NCBI GenBank assembly: GCA_943846615.1
Contig: OX044354.1
Coordinates: 1,691,001-1,755,000 of the forward strand
Origin: an uncultured Amylibacter sp.
GTDB taxonomy: Bacteria > Pseudomonadota > Alphaproteobacteria > Rhodobacterales > Rhodobacteraceae
Length of the DNA: 64,000 nucleotides
Reading direction: 5' to 3'
The position numbers and the translations under genes are program-made. Each line of letters starts with the position of its first letter. Position 1 is the first letter of the stretch. Under the pieces are notes generated by a model. It was given only the letters and a program-made list of their open reading frames with translations. It did no database searches and was not told where the DNA came from. Shown in pieces: positions 1-8,631 of the stretch.

Positions 1-1
1 G

Positions 2-469
2 TTGGCGCAACACCTGATTACCAAACCCGTGTTTGATACCCTGTTCAGGGATAACAAATTCACGTCCAACAATCCCGTGTCCAAAGCGATGGAGATCGTC
101 TTAGATCAACTCCACCACCATAACATCGGGAAAGAGGCGGAAACGCTACAAGGCTTCTATGACAGTGTGCGTAGGCAGTCAGAGGGCATCAAAACAGCCT
201 CAGGTCGCCAAGCCTTGGTTGTACGCCTGTATGATCAATTCTTCCGCTCGGCCTTCCCCGCGATGACGCAAAAGCTGGGGATTGTTTATACCCCTGTTGA
301 GGTGGTGGATTTCATCATCCATTCCGTCAACGACGTGCTGAAATCAGAGTTCGGGCAAACGCTGGGCAGCAAGGGCGTGCATATCCTTGACCCCTTCACT
401 GGCACAGGCACCTTTATCACGCGGTTGCTGCAATCGGGGCTGATCGCACCGGATGAGCTGGAAGCATAA
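2..469 (+). pseudogene. Type ISP restriction-modification enzyme, upstream fragment (5' end outside window)
   Basis: This is the middle of a large Type ISP (LlaBIII-like) restriction-modification protein, whose nuclease and helicase parts would lie left of the window. The fragment carries the start of the N6-adenine methyltransferase domain: the SAM-binding motif DPFTGTGTF lies at about residues 131-139. The frame ends at a TAA (467-469) directly after DELEA. The next frame continues at once with HKYKHEIHANEI, the expected continuation of this methyltransferase fold, so a single extra base near 466 breaks the gene. In this family the methylase and restriction activities sit in one polypeptide, so both would be lost unless the shift is a sequencing error or is bypassed. 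The TTG at the left edge is not a real start. Confidence 0.8.
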
Positions 470-2549
470 ATACAAACACGAAATCCACGCGAACGAGATT
501 GTCTTGCTGGCCTACTACATCGCCGCGATCAATATCGAGGCGGTCTATCACGACATGGCCAAAGAGAACGCGATTGCGAACGGCGAGAGTGGCGAAGACA
601 TGCCTTATGCGCCTTTTGACGGGATCGTGCTGACAGACACCTTCCAGCTTTACGAGCAAGACAAGGACATGATCGCGGACCTCTTGCCCGATAACTCAGA
701 GCGGCGCACGGCCCAGAAAGAGCGTGACATTCGGGTGATTGTGGGCAATCCGCCTTATTTGGCTGGGAAGGGCACCGAATATCCGAACTCAGATGCATCA
801 ATTCGCAAGGCGTATGCGGACAGTTCTAAAGCAGTGAACAAAAATGCTCTCTATGACAGCTATATCCGTGCCATTCGCTGGGCTACGGACCGCATCGTTG
901 ATAGCGGAGAAGATCGTGGCGTCGTGGCTTATGTCTCAAATGCTGGCTGGGTTGATGGCAATGCGATGGACGGTATGCGCAAGTGCTTGGCTGAGGATTT
1001 TTCCAGTCTCTATATATTTCATCTGAGAGGAAATCAGCGAACTGTTGGCGAAGAGTCGCGAAAAGAAGGTGGCAAGATATTTGGTTCAGGTAGTCGCGCG
1101 CCTATCGCGATTTCCGTACTCGTACGAAACCCTGAAGCCGCTGAGTTTGGCAAAATATACTTCCACGACATTGGCGACTATCTCGATCAGAAAGAAAAAC
1201 TGGCGATGGTTAGCTCGTATCAGTCCATTGAAGGCTTGGGCTTAGCGAAGGGATGGAAGCAAATTGAACCCGATGAAAATTTCGATTGGGTTGGTCAAGG
1301 TGAAAAGGTTTTCGAGTCATTCATCCAGATAGGATCAAAGGGTAACCCGGGGAAGGCTACTGTTTTTTCAAATTATACGAGGGGGATAGAAACGGGTAGG
1401 GAGTTCTGGGTATACAACAGTTCTGGTGAGAAAGTTGCTCGTAACATGGAGATGATGTCTAGTTTCTACAACGCAGAGGAACAGCGATTTAAGGCTTCTG
1501 GGTCAAATGCTGGAGCTAGCTCATTTGTATCAAACGACCTTCAGAAAGTTAAATGGACGAGTAGTTTGATTTCAAGACTTGAGCGAGGCGAAAGAGCCGA
1601 ATTTCAGCCCGATAAACTAGTAATCTCTGGCTACCGCCCATTTTTTAAACAAACACTTTTCTATAGTGACTTCTTCATCCACCGCATGGGCAAGTGGCCA
1701 ATAATTTTTCCATCAAAAAAAATGGAAAATAGAGTAATTATTACGCCGGGTATCGGCGGAGGTGGTGACTTTTCACCGTTAATGTCGAATCTGGTTTTTT
1801 CTCTGCAACCTAATCACGGCACTCAATGCTTCCCCCTCAAACTCTACGAACCTGCCAGCGCCGATGATGGCCTCTTTGCCACTGGCGAAACGGGCTACAC
1901 CGAGCGCGACGGGATCAGCGATGCAGGGCTAAAGCACTTTCAAGACGCCTATGCGGGCGAGCAGATCAGCAAGGAAGACCTGTTCTATTACATCTATGGC
2001 CTGCTGCATTCCCCCGACTATCGCACGCGGTTCAAGAACAACCTGTCCAAAGAACTCCCCCGCATCCCCGCCGTCAAAACCGCCGCCGATTTCTGGGCAT
2101 ACTCCAAAGCAGGCAGGGCGCTGGGCGACCTGCATGTAAACTACGAAACCGTCGAACCTTACCCCGTCGTAATCAAAGAGGGCGACTTGAAAACGGCGGT
2201 CTATGACGACCCCAAAGCCTTCTACCGCGTCGAAAAGATGAAGTTCGGTGGCAAGGGCAAGAACAAGGACAAAACCACCGTCCACTACAACCCGCATATC
2301 ACAATGACAGGCATCCCGCTGGCGGCCTATGACTACGTCGTAAACGGCAAACCCGCGCTGGATTGGGTCATGGAACGGCAAAGTGTGAAGGCGGATAAGA
2401 AAAGCGGAATCGTGAACGACGCGAATGATTATGCGAACGAAACGGTAGGCAACCCCGCGTATCCATTGGAATTGTTCCAGCGGGTGATCACGGTGAGTTT
2501 GGAAACGATGAAGATTGTGAATGGGTTGCCAGCGTTGGATATTGATTGA
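453..2549 (+). CDS. Type ISP restriction-modification enzyme, C-terminal methylase and specificity part (frameshifted)
   Basis: This continues the preceding fragment in the next frame. It has the adenine-methyltransferase catalytic motif NPPY (IVGNPPYLAG, about residue 97), followed by the long target-recognition and C-terminal region typical of Type ISP enzymes. The tail around YDYVVNGKPALDWV and NDANDYANETVGNPAYPLEL matches my memory of the C-terminal region of this family. The ATG at 453 only arises from the frame change and is probably not a natural start. The stretch around 1300-1800 is more AT-rich than its flanks, as is common for specificity domains exchanged between systems. The stop overlaps the start of the next gene (TGATG), so the two were probably one transcript. 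I am confident of the family; activity is doubtful. Confidence 0.8.
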   Translation: MSWKHKYKHEIHANEIVLLAYYIAAINIEAVYHDMAKENAIANGESGEDMPYAPFDGIVLTDTFQLYEQDKDMIADLLPDNSERRTAQKERDIRVIVGNPPYLAGKGTEYPNSDASIRKAYADSSKAVNKNALYDSYIRAIRWATDRIVDSGEDRGVVAYVSNAGWVDGNAMDGMRKCLAEDFSSLYIFHLRGNQRTVGEESRKEGGKIFGSGSRAPIAISVLVRNPEAAEFGKIYFHDIGDYLDQKEKLAMVSSYQSIEGLGLAKGWKQIEPDENFDWVGQGEKVFESFIQIGSKGNPGKATVFSNYTRGIETGREFWVYNSSGEKVARNMEMMSSFYNAEEQRFKASGSNAGASSFVSNDLQKVKWTSSLISRLERGERAEFQPDKLVISGYRPFFKQTLFYSDFFIHRMGKWPIIFPSKKMENRVIITPGIGGGGDFSPLMSNLVFSLQPNHGTQCFPLKLYEPASADDGLFATGETGYTERDGISDAGLKHFQDAYAGEQISKEDLFYYIYGLLHSPDYRTRFKNNLSKELPRIPAVKTAADFWAYSKAGRALGDLHVNYETVEPYPVVIKEGDLKTAVYDDPKAFYRVEKMKFGGKGKNKDKTTVHYNPHITMTGIPLAAYDYVVNGKPALDWVMERQSVKADKKSGIVNDANDYANETVGNPAYPLELFQRVITVSLETMKIVNGLPALDID

Positions 2550-3520
2550 TGCCCGAGATTGTTTACGTTCAACCTCTTACTAAGAAGATATGCCATTTCT
2601 TATCGTTATTATTGGCATTTGGGATCGTTTTCAGTTCTTTAAACTCAATATTTCTTTTTCCAATTTTCGTAATTGGTGCAATTTGGTTCTCAGTGTATTT
2701 CCCTTGGCGTTTCGGCCCGCTCGAAAAAGAAAGTGTCGACGTGATCTACTATTTGTTAGGAATAGCTGGGGTGTCATTGTTTTTCATGGCGGAATTTATT
2801 TCACAAAGGGAGCAAGACCTTAGAGCTGCAATAGCTAGGAAGTCCGAGGTAATTTCAATGGCTCGGGCTTTCTCAAATGATATCAAACGGAATGTCACAA
2901 AAGAATTAACGGGTGCATATATTGGATTTGAAAAAGATCTGAATTTTGTGTTGTCGGCCTATTATAGGGAAAATTTAGATCGTTATTTTATATGTGAAAC
3001 TGACAATGAAAAAGAAAGAGAGAAATGCTTGGTTAGAGAGAAAGCGATGAACTACGCAAGAATCTTTCAAGGAAGTATATATGAAAGTCGAAGGAGTGGT
3101 TGGTTTAGCGTCATTGAAGAGAGTAAAAAACAAAATATTATTTCCAAAGTCGTCGCCGAAGAAATTTTTAAGGACGGTTCAGCAAGTTATCTATTTACGC
3201 TTGAGAATGGTCATTTAGTATCGATGAGTCTCCCTGCATTTACTATTTGGAAGGTTGTAGTTTTTGAAAGTCACAAAGTTAGGTCAGGCGGGCCATTCTC
3301 AGGAAAAACAAAAGATGAAATTCAAGCAGCCGTTCAGGAATTTATTGAGGCACAGAGTTTGCGCAAAGCCACTTTAACTAATAGGCTTGAGAAGGAGAAC
3401 TATTTTGGGAATGTCACGATTTTTGGGCGTTGGTTAAAAAATGGCTGGCCATACCTCATTGTCATAGCTCTTTGCATGAAACTTGCGAGAGTACGGATCA
3501 TGTTTTTTAAAGCTTCGTGA
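2549..3520 (+). CDS. AT-rich membrane protein of unknown function, coupled to the ISP gene
   Basis: I do not recognise the family. The protein (323 aa from the ATG at 2549) has hydrophobic segments near residues 15-35, 37-50 and 65-80. A long charged, mainly helical middle region follows (about 85-285), and one more membrane span lies near the C-terminus (about 300-318). The topology suggests a membrane anchor with a soluble domain. I chose the ATG at 2549 over the TTG at 2546 because it forms a TGATG overlap with the upstream stop, a usual coupling arrangement. Its AT-rich codon use differs from the metabolic genes to the right, which suggests that it arrived with the restriction-modification gene. 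A role as accessory to that system is possible from position only. Confidence 0.6.
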   Translation: MPEIVYVQPLTKKICHFLSLLLAFGIVFSSLNSIFLFPIFVIGAIWFSVYFPWRFGPLEKESVDVIYYLLGIAGVSLFFMAEFISQREQDLRAAIARKSEVISMARAFSNDIKRNVTKELTGAYIGFEKDLNFVLSAYYRENLDRYFICETDNEKEREKCLVREKAMNYARIFQGSIYESRRSGWFSVIEESKKQNIISKVVAEEIFKDGSASYLFTLENGHLVSMSLPAFTIWKVVVFESHKVRSGGPFSGKTKDEIQAAVQEFIEAQSLRKATLTNRLEKENYFGNVTIFGRWLKNGWPYLIVIALCMKLARVRIMFFKAS

Positions 3521-3648
3521 GGTATTTTTTGTGGTATGAATTTTCACGTATTATTATTTTTGTATATATAATATGTAGTTGTGTGATTAATAAGGCGGAC
3601 TTCGTCTCCGCCACCAAGCATTATTGCCTTTTATATCAATATAATAGA

Positions 3649-3682
3649 CTCTTAGAGTATCCTGCGGAGGATACTCTAAGAG
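3649..3682. repeat. Perfect 15-bp inverted repeat with 4-nt loop
   Basis: The arms CTCTTAGAGTATCCT and AGGATACTCTAAGAG are perfectly complementary around the loop GCGG. There is no T-run after either arm, so it does not look like an ordinary intrinsic terminator. It sits just upstream of the decayed integrase, where recombination or excisionase sites are often found. Confidence 0.75.
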
Positions 3683-3709
3683 GATACGGTGACTAATTAC
3701 CCAGCAACT

Positions 3710-4025
3710 GCATTGGCGTGAAACAAGGGCAAATATTATGTCCTTCTTACGATTCCCACTGATCTGAGAGAACACTTTAACTGGCGCAAGCAATTGAAGC
3801 GGTCTACGTGACGCTAAGCAGCGACAACATGGCATAACCGTTGAGCTTTATAAAAAACTGGACGCTAGCAAACCAGATATCCGAGATACAATCAGTGACC
3901 TGTTAGGTTGAATGGGAGATGCCGAAGAAGCTCAGCTCATGTGTTCCAATTTATCTGACGACGGACAAGAGTTTGAAGAAATGGTTTTCGAGGTATTGGA
4001 GACTAAATTGGAGTTATCTAAATAA
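3710..4025 (+). pseudogene. Decayed tyrosine recombinase (phage-type integrase), N-terminal part
   Basis: Translation gives pieces of a phage-type integrase N-terminal, arm-binding region. From 3731 the frame reads KYYVLLTIPTDLREHF and then WRKQLKRST, ending in stops near 3806. After a frame change it reads VELYKKLDASKPDIRDTISD (from 3840), a stop at 3909-3911, and then in the same frame MGDAEEAQLMCSNLSDDGQE to the TAA at 4023-4025. The pattern YYV-x-IP-x-DLR...RKQ-KRST is typical of such proteins. At least two frame changes and one internal stop are present, and the catalytic C-terminal half (R-HxxR-Y) is absent. It is a dead remnant of the element that probably brought in the restriction-modification gene. 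Confidence 0.7.
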
Positions 4026-4293
4026 AAGAATTGAAAATATGGGCACCTAGATCGTTTTCAATTGACCAGTTTTTGGACTTTCAAGTGCCACGGCAATAAC
4101 TGGTGGAGTTTTAACCTTATTGAACTTCTTTCGTTATGTAGAATTCACGCTTTGAAATCTGGATAGAGCCGTAGTTCAAAGTTCGTAACTATGTATTCGC
4201 GCTTTTTACCGCTGAATTCAATAGTGGCATTTTTATATTAAAAAAGACAACTAGGTATACTGGTTCGATTTCTATGTTGCAGAATTTCCACAT

Positions 4294-4324
4294 AAAAAAG
4301 GCGATCGAGAAATCGACCGCCTTT
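4294..4324 (-). terminator. Intrinsic terminator of the PQQ alcohol dehydrogenase gene
   Basis: On the minus strand a 12-bp stem (AAAGGCGGTCGA with TCGATCGCCTTT, one G-U pair) with loop TTTC is followed by a T-run, 21 bp after the stop codon of the dehydrogenase. Confidence 0.85.
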
Positions 4325-4345
4325 AATACTCTGCAAAAGGGGATA

Positions 4346-6115
4346 TTAGTTAGCAGATGCCATTTGACGTGGAACTTTAAACACCCACATCAAACCACCT
4401 TGGTTAAGGTAGTTAACTTTCTTGGCCACTTCGCCGCCCCACAATGGAACCGCGCCGCCCCAACCAGATGCAACAGCAACGTACTGTTCACCATCTTGGG
4501 TCCAGGTTACAGGTTGGCCAACGATGCCAGAACCCGTTTGGAATGACCAAAGTTTTTCACCTGTTTCATCATCAAATGCGATGAATTCGCCTTCTGGTGT
4601 ACCTGTAAATACAAGTCCACCAGCAGTGGTCATAACACCCGCCCATAGAGGCGCGTTGTTTTTGTATTCCCACTTCATGTCGCCCGTATCAGGATCGATT
4701 GCTTTCAATGAACCGATGTGATCCTCGAACAATGGTTTGATTGTGAAACCAGAACCCAAGTATGCCGCACCTTTTTTGTACGTCACAGGCTCGTTCCAGA
4801 TATCCATGCCCCATTCGTTTGAAGGAACGTAGAACAGGCCCGTTTTTGGGCTGTGCGCCATTGGCATCCAGTTTTTACCACCCAAGAATGATGGAACGGC
4901 GAAGATTGTTTCACCCTTTTTGCCATCAGCGGCGTCTGCTGGGTTACCAGGACGGTTTGCTTCGTTAAAGATTGGACGGCCTGTATCATCGATACCATCT
5001 GCCCAAGAGATGTCTTTTACGAATGGTGTTGCAGATACAAATCCACCGTCTTTGCCATCAAGCACGTAGAAGAAACCGTTACGATCAGCAGTCGCCAAAC
5101 GTTTGTTACCTTCACGGTCAGAATATGAAACAACTTCGTTTACACCGTCATAATCCCAACCTTCGCGAGGTGTGGTTTGGAAGTGCCATTTGATTTCACC
5201 AGTTGCTGGATCCATGCCAATACGGCTGGCTGCATATAGGTTATCGCCTGTGTTGCCGTCGGCTGGTTTGCCAGCACCACGTAGGTGACTGTTCCAAGGT
5301 GCAGGGTTACCAGCGCCGAAGATGATGGTGTCTGTGTCAGCGTCGTATGATCCGCCTAGCCAAGTCGCACCGCCACCTGTTTTCCACAAATCACCAGGCC
5401 ATGTTGCATTCAACGTGCCTGTCATTGTAGATTCTTCGCCGTTTAGTGTACCCATGTGACCTTCGATCACTGGACGTGTCCAAACAAGTTCACCTGTTTC
5501 AGCAGCGCGCGCTTGTACTTCGCCAACGATACCAAATTCACCACCAGAGTTACCTGTGATAACCAAACCGTTTACGATCAATGGTGCCGCAGTGTAAGAG
5601 TAGCCTGCTTTGTAATCCGCAATCTTCTTGCGCCAAACAACATCACCGGTCTTTTGATCCAAGGCCACGATGCGTGCATCCAATGTACCAAAGAAGATCA
5701 AGTCGCCGTAAATTGCGGCGCCACGGTTAACCACGTCACAACAAGGCAGGATGCCTTCTGGTAGACGCGCGTCATATTGCCAAAGCTCTTTGCCTGTTTT
5801 TACGTCAATCGCGTACATACGTGAATATGAACCAGTGATGTACATTACACCATCGTGGATCAGCGGTTGTGTTTCTTGGCCGCGTTGTTTTTCACCACCC
5901 AGTGAAAATGCCCATGCTGGCACAAGGTTTTGAACATTCTCTTTGTTGATAATGTCGATTGGCGAGTGGCGTTGTAGGTGACGCCCCATTCCGTTTGTCA
6001 GGATATCCCCTGGTGTCGCTGTGTCGTTAGCCAAGTCTGCTTCGGTCACGCCTTTTGCAAAGGCGGGTGCCGTTGCGATAACGCAAGCGACTGCGGCTGC
6101 TATGAAATTCTTCAT
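4346..6115 (-). CDS. PQQ-dependent alcohol dehydrogenase, ExaA/PedH-like, lanthanide-type motif
   Basis: This is a periplasmic quinoprotein that oxidises primary alcohols (methanol/ethanol family, eight-bladed propeller), 589 aa. The start at 6115 follows GGGAGGAAACAC and gives a clean signal peptide ([20 protein letters not shown]). Earlier in-frame starts would add an unlikely N-terminus. The adjacent-cysteine ring that touches PQQ is at about C125-C126 (PCCDVV), the metal-site Glu at about E193 (GGEFG), and the WDYDGVNE motif places catalytic Asp at about D321 with a second Asp at about D323. In this superfamily that second Asp marks lanthanide-dependent enzymes (XoxF, ExaF, PedH); calcium enzymes lack it. 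The overall sequence resembles ExaA/PedH more than MxaF. It is divergent from the next gene and followed by a strong terminator. The substrate cannot be decided from sequence. Confidence 0.9.
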   Translation of the reverse strand: MKNFIAAAVACVIATAPAFAKGVTEADLANDTATPGDILTNGMGRHLQRHSPIDIINKENVQNLVPAWAFSLGGEKQRGQETQPLIHDGVMYITGSYSRMYAIDVKTGKELWQYDARLPEGILPCCDVVNRGAAIYGDLIFFGTLDARIVALDQKTGDVVWRKKIADYKAGYSYTAAPLIVNGLVITGNSGGEFGIVGEVQARAAETGELVWTRPVIEGHMGTLNGEESTMTGTLNATWPGDLWKTGGGATWLGGSYDADTDTIIFGAGNPAPWNSHLRGAGKPADGNTGDNLYAASRIGMDPATGEIKWHFQTTPREGWDYDGVNEVVSYSDREGNKRLATADRNGFFYVLDGKDGGFVSATPFVKDISWADGIDDTGRPIFNEANRPGNPADAADGKKGETIFAVPSFLGGKNWMPMAHSPKTGLFYVPSNEWGMDIWNEPVTYKKGAAYLGSGFTIKPLFEDHIGSLKAIDPDTGDMKWEYKNNAPLWAGVMTTAGGLVFTGTPEGEFIAFDDETGEKLWSFQTGSGIVGQPVTWTQDGEQYVAVASGWGGAVPLWGGEVAKKVNYLNQGGLMWVFKVPRQMASAN

Positions 6116-6276
6116 GTGTTTCCTCCCTGTTATGTCGGCGGGTTTTCCAGATTCGGATAAACCCAACGTCGTGAAAATATGCAGGGTTCCACGCGGCATT
6201 CATATTCAACCAAGGTCTAATGATGTAGATGCCGAAACGTGATAGTTTCGTGGGGTTCGCATAAGGGAGAGTGTTG
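6116..6276. promoter_or_regulatory. Divergent promoter region of the PQQ dehydrogenase with shared 13-14-nt motif
   Basis: This 161-bp gap lies between divergent starts. At 6209-6221 it contains ACCAAGGTCTAAT. A nearly identical ACCAAAGGTCTAAT lies at 13892-13905 in the other divergent gap of the same locus, so this is a candidate activator site for the LuxR-type regulator encoded at 22.4-23.1 kb. Core promoter elements were not clear to me. Confidence 0.45.
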
Positions 6277-6816
6277 ATGAGATGTGCTGCTGTTTTGATG
6301 GCTTTGCTTGGGTTACCAGACGCGTCGTTTGCCCAAGATATACGCAAAGTGTTTTTGGCTGACAACAATGGGGAACGCACGCATGTGGCGGATATCAAGG
6401 TAATGTCTACAGATGACAAGACGCAGTATGATGTGATCTGGAATGATGATGTTTTTGGTGACTATTTCCTGTCGATGCGCCCATTTAAATGTGTGTCTGG
6501 CGGCGAAAAATTGTGGTGTCGCGTGCCGTATCCATATGAAATTAAACGCGAAATCGGATCGGATGATTTGACTGACCTTGAATATGATTTCCTGTTCGTT
6601 TGGAAGAAGGCGAATGATTACGGGATCGATATGTGGAACGGGGTTTATTACGAAATTGAAACCACGGATGCCGGCTTTGCGGGCCAAATGACGGAGTTCG
6701 ATTTGGGCCGTTTGGCGGTACCGCCGCCCAAGGGTGAATTGCGTCCGATACGATCTGACTTTCTGGACGAGGCCGACCCAACATCGCATTTATTTCCACA
6801 TCTTGTGATTGAGTAA
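6277..6816 (+). CDS. Secreted or periplasmic protein of unknown function
   Basis: I do not recognise this family. From the ATG at 6277 (AAGGGAGA six bases upstream) the protein is 179 aa with a short signal peptide (MRCAAVLMALLGLPDASFAQ), so it should be exported. The rest is acidic and rich in aromatic residues, with two cysteines in the middle (FKCVSGGEKLWCRVP) that could form a disulfide. GTG (6271) and TTG (6274) are alternative starts in the same frame. It is divergent from the PQQ dehydrogenase and precedes an ABC transporter, so an accessory role in alcohol oxidation is likely by position only. Confidence 0.65.
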   Translation: MRCAAVLMALLGLPDASFAQDIRKVFLADNNGERTHVADIKVMSTDDKTQYDVIWNDDVFGDYFLSMRPFKCVSGGEKLWCRVPYPYEIKREIGSDDLTDLEYDFLFVWKKANDYGIDMWNGVYYEIETTDAGFAGQMTEFDLGRLAVPPPKGELRPIRSDFLDEADPTSHLFPHLVIE

Positions 6817-6817
6817 T

Positions 6818-6876
6818 TGAACAACAGGCTTGCGACACCCTAGTCCATTGGTCGTATGGCAAGTGAACAACAGGCT
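6818..6876. repeat. 13-bp direct repeat pair in the leader of the ABC transporter
   Basis: TGAACAACAGGCT occurs at 6818-6830 and again at 6864-6876, 46 bases apart start to start, just upstream of the binding-protein gene. It could be a tandem regulator site or a small duplication. Confidence 0.5.
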
Positions 6877-6908
6877 CAGTAGCTTAGCGAAAAACAACGG
6901 GAAAACTT

Positions 6909-7883
6909 ATGAAACTTTCACACACTATTTTGTCTACGGTAGCGGTTATCGCTGCATCCATTTTGCCCAGCTTTGCTGACACACCAAAGGTGCGCGCGGC
7001 CGTTTTGAAGTTCGGGACGGTGAATTGGGAGTTGAATACAATTAAGCACCATGGCTTGGACAAGGCGAACGGCTTTGATTTGGTGGTCCAGGGCATGGCA
7101 GGGAATTCCGCAACGCGTGTGGCCTTTCAAGGCGGTGAAGCGGAAGTTGTTGTTGCCGATTGGATCTGGGTGGCGCGTCAACGTGCGGACGATAAAGATT
7201 TTGTATTTATCCCCTATTCCAAGGCCGTGGGTGGTCTGATGGTAAAGGATGACAGCCCCGTGAAAACGCTGGCTGATTTAAAGGGTAAGAAGATTGGCAT
7301 TGCGGGTGGCCCCGTGGACAAGAGTTGGTTGTTGATCCGTGCATTGGTTGCCAAGGAATCAAAAATGGATTTGGCGGCGGATACGGAACAGGTGTTTGGT
7401 GCACCGCCCCTGATTTTCAAATCCGCACTGAAGGGTGACGTGGATGGCGCGATTAATTTCTGGCATTTCGGCGCGAAAATGAAGGCCGCTGGCATGCGCG
7501 AAGTGGTATCCGTAAGTGATGTTGCCATGCAGTTGGGATTGAACCCAGATACGCCATTGTTGGGATATGTGATCAAGGGTGATTTCATGCGCAACAATCC
7601 CGAAATTGCCAAAGGTTTCGCGCGCGCATCGCAACAAGCCAAGGAAATTTTAGCGACGAATGATGCGGAATGGGATCGTTTGCGTCCTAAGATGAATGCA
7701 AAAACGGATGCGGCGTTCGCTGCGTTGAAATCTGGTTTTCGCGCAGGCATTCCATCCAGTTATGAAGTGAACGAGGATGACGCCGCGGCGTTGTTGGCCG
7801 TAATGGGCGAACTGGGTGGCGAAAAATTAGTTGGCAAAGCGACGCAAATGCCGTCTGGTGTTTTCATGAAACCAGAAAGCTAA
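6909..7883 (+). CDS. ABC transporter substrate-binding protein, SsuA/TauA/NMT1-like
   Basis: This is the periplasmic binding protein of an ABC importer (324 aa). It has a signal peptide (residues 1-23, ending SFA-DT) and the periplasmic binding fold of the SsuA/TauA/NMT1 group: VKTLADLKGKKIGIAGGP in the middle and ADWIWVARQR and INFWHFGAKM near ligand contacts. This group binds sulfonates, nitrate, thiamine precursors and other small organic ligands, so specificity is open. The permease and ATPase follow directly, which makes a complete importer. Its place beside a PQQ dehydrogenase suggests uptake of something used with alcohol oxidation, but this is inference. A 13-bp direct repeat lies in the leader. 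Confidence 0.85.
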   Translation: MKLSHTILSTVAVIAASILPSFADTPKVRAAVLKFGTVNWELNTIKHHGLDKANGFDLVVQGMAGNSATRVAFQGGEAEVVVADWIWVARQRADDKDFVFIPYSKAVGGLMVKDDSPVKTLADLKGKKIGIAGGPVDKSWLLIRALVAKESKMDLAADTEQVFGAPPLIFKSALKGDVDGAINFWHFGAKMKAAGMREVVSVSDVAMQLGLNPDTPLLGYVIKGDFMRNNPEIAKGFARASQQAKEILATNDAEWDRLRPKMNAKTDAAFAALKSGFRAGIPSSYEVNEDDAAALLAVMGELGGEKLVGKATQMPSGVFMKPES

Positions 7884-7887
7884 ACAC

Positions 7888-8631
7888 ATCGGTTCAATAA
7901 GATCAGTTATCTCGCTCGCCCTGTTTGGGGCGAGTTGGGCCATTTTATCATGGCTGGTTGGTGACACACATACGTTGCCATACCCGTGGACCGTGGCGCA
8001 AGCCGCGGTCTCTGAGTTTCAGGCCGGTGAATTATCCAGACATGTTGGCGTGACCCTACGACGGGTAATACTCGCGTTTATTTTCGCCATGGGCATTGGT
8101 GTTGCGATTGGGATTATCCTTGGGCTTTCTCGTCGTGCCAATGATTGGTTCAATATTTGGGTTGTGATTTTTTTGAATCTGCCAGCGTTGGTTGTGATTG
8201 TTTTATGTTATCTGTGGATTGGCCTGAACGAGGTGGCGGCGATCGTCGCGGTTTCGGTAAATAAAATCCCTATGGTCACCGTGATGATCCGCGAAGGCAC
8301 CCGTGCGATGGATCCAAAGCTAGCAGATATGGCACGGATCTACCAAATGCCACGCATCGCTGTTTTGCGCCATATTATCCTACCCCAATTGGCACCATAT
8401 TTGGCCAGTGCTGCGCGTACAGGGATTGCGTTGATCTGGAAGATTGTATTGGTGGTAGAGTTTTTGGGCCGTTCAGACGGTGTTGGATTTCAAATTCATT
8501 TGTATTTTCAACTGTTTGATATCACCATGGTTTTGGCCTATGCGATCAGTTTTGTGATCGTGATGTTATTGGTCGAAATGTTGTTGATTCAACCCATCGA
8601 AACCCGCGCCAGTCGGTGGAGACAGCCATGA
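7888..8631 (+). CDS. ABC transporter permease, SsuC/TauC-like (start codon unclear)
   Basis: This is the inner-membrane subunit of the importer, with the binding-protein-dependent transport fold. The EAA loop region is GTRAMDPKLADMARIYQMP and membrane spans follow through to SRWRQP. The first ATG/GTG/TTG in frame is TTG at 7975, but the open frame runs upstream to 7870. It encodes RSVISLALFGASWAILSWLV, the first membrane segment this family normally has. There is no ATG, GTG or TTG in that stretch, only ATC (7888), ATA (7897) and CTG (7921, 7954). Either a rare start codon is used or the start was mutated; the coordinates given use the longest likely protein. Its stop overlaps the ATPase start as ATGA. 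Confidence 0.8.
   Translation: MGSIRSVISLALFGASWAILSWLVGDTHTLPYPWTVAQAAVSEFQAGELSRHVGVTLRRVILAFIFAMGIGVAIGIILGLSRRANDWFNIWVVIFLNLPALVVIVLCYLWIGLNEVAAIVAVSVNKIPMVTVMIREGTRAMDPKLADMARIYQMPRIAVLRHIILPQLAPYLASAARTGIALIWKIVLVVEFLGRSDGVGFQIHLYFQLFDITMVLAYAISFVIVMLLVEMLLIQPIETRASRWRQP

Larger units (their letters stand above)
3521..4293. other. Gene-free accessory stretch with palindrome and integrase remnant
   Basis: No intact gene is visible between the membrane protein and the terminator of the PQQ dehydrogenase. The stretch is AT-rich. It holds a short GGCGGA/TCCGCC stem (3595-3613) whose right half continues as TCTCCGCCACCA, reminiscent of a tRNA 3' end, then a 15-bp perfect palindrome (3649-3682) and a decayed integrase (about 3710-4025). 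From 4026 to 4293 I see nothing I can name. Confidence 0.6.

Noticed and set aside
3587..3835. 82-aa minus-strand frame in the integrase remnant
   Set aside because: The opposite strand shows clear integrase residues; this frame has no motif.
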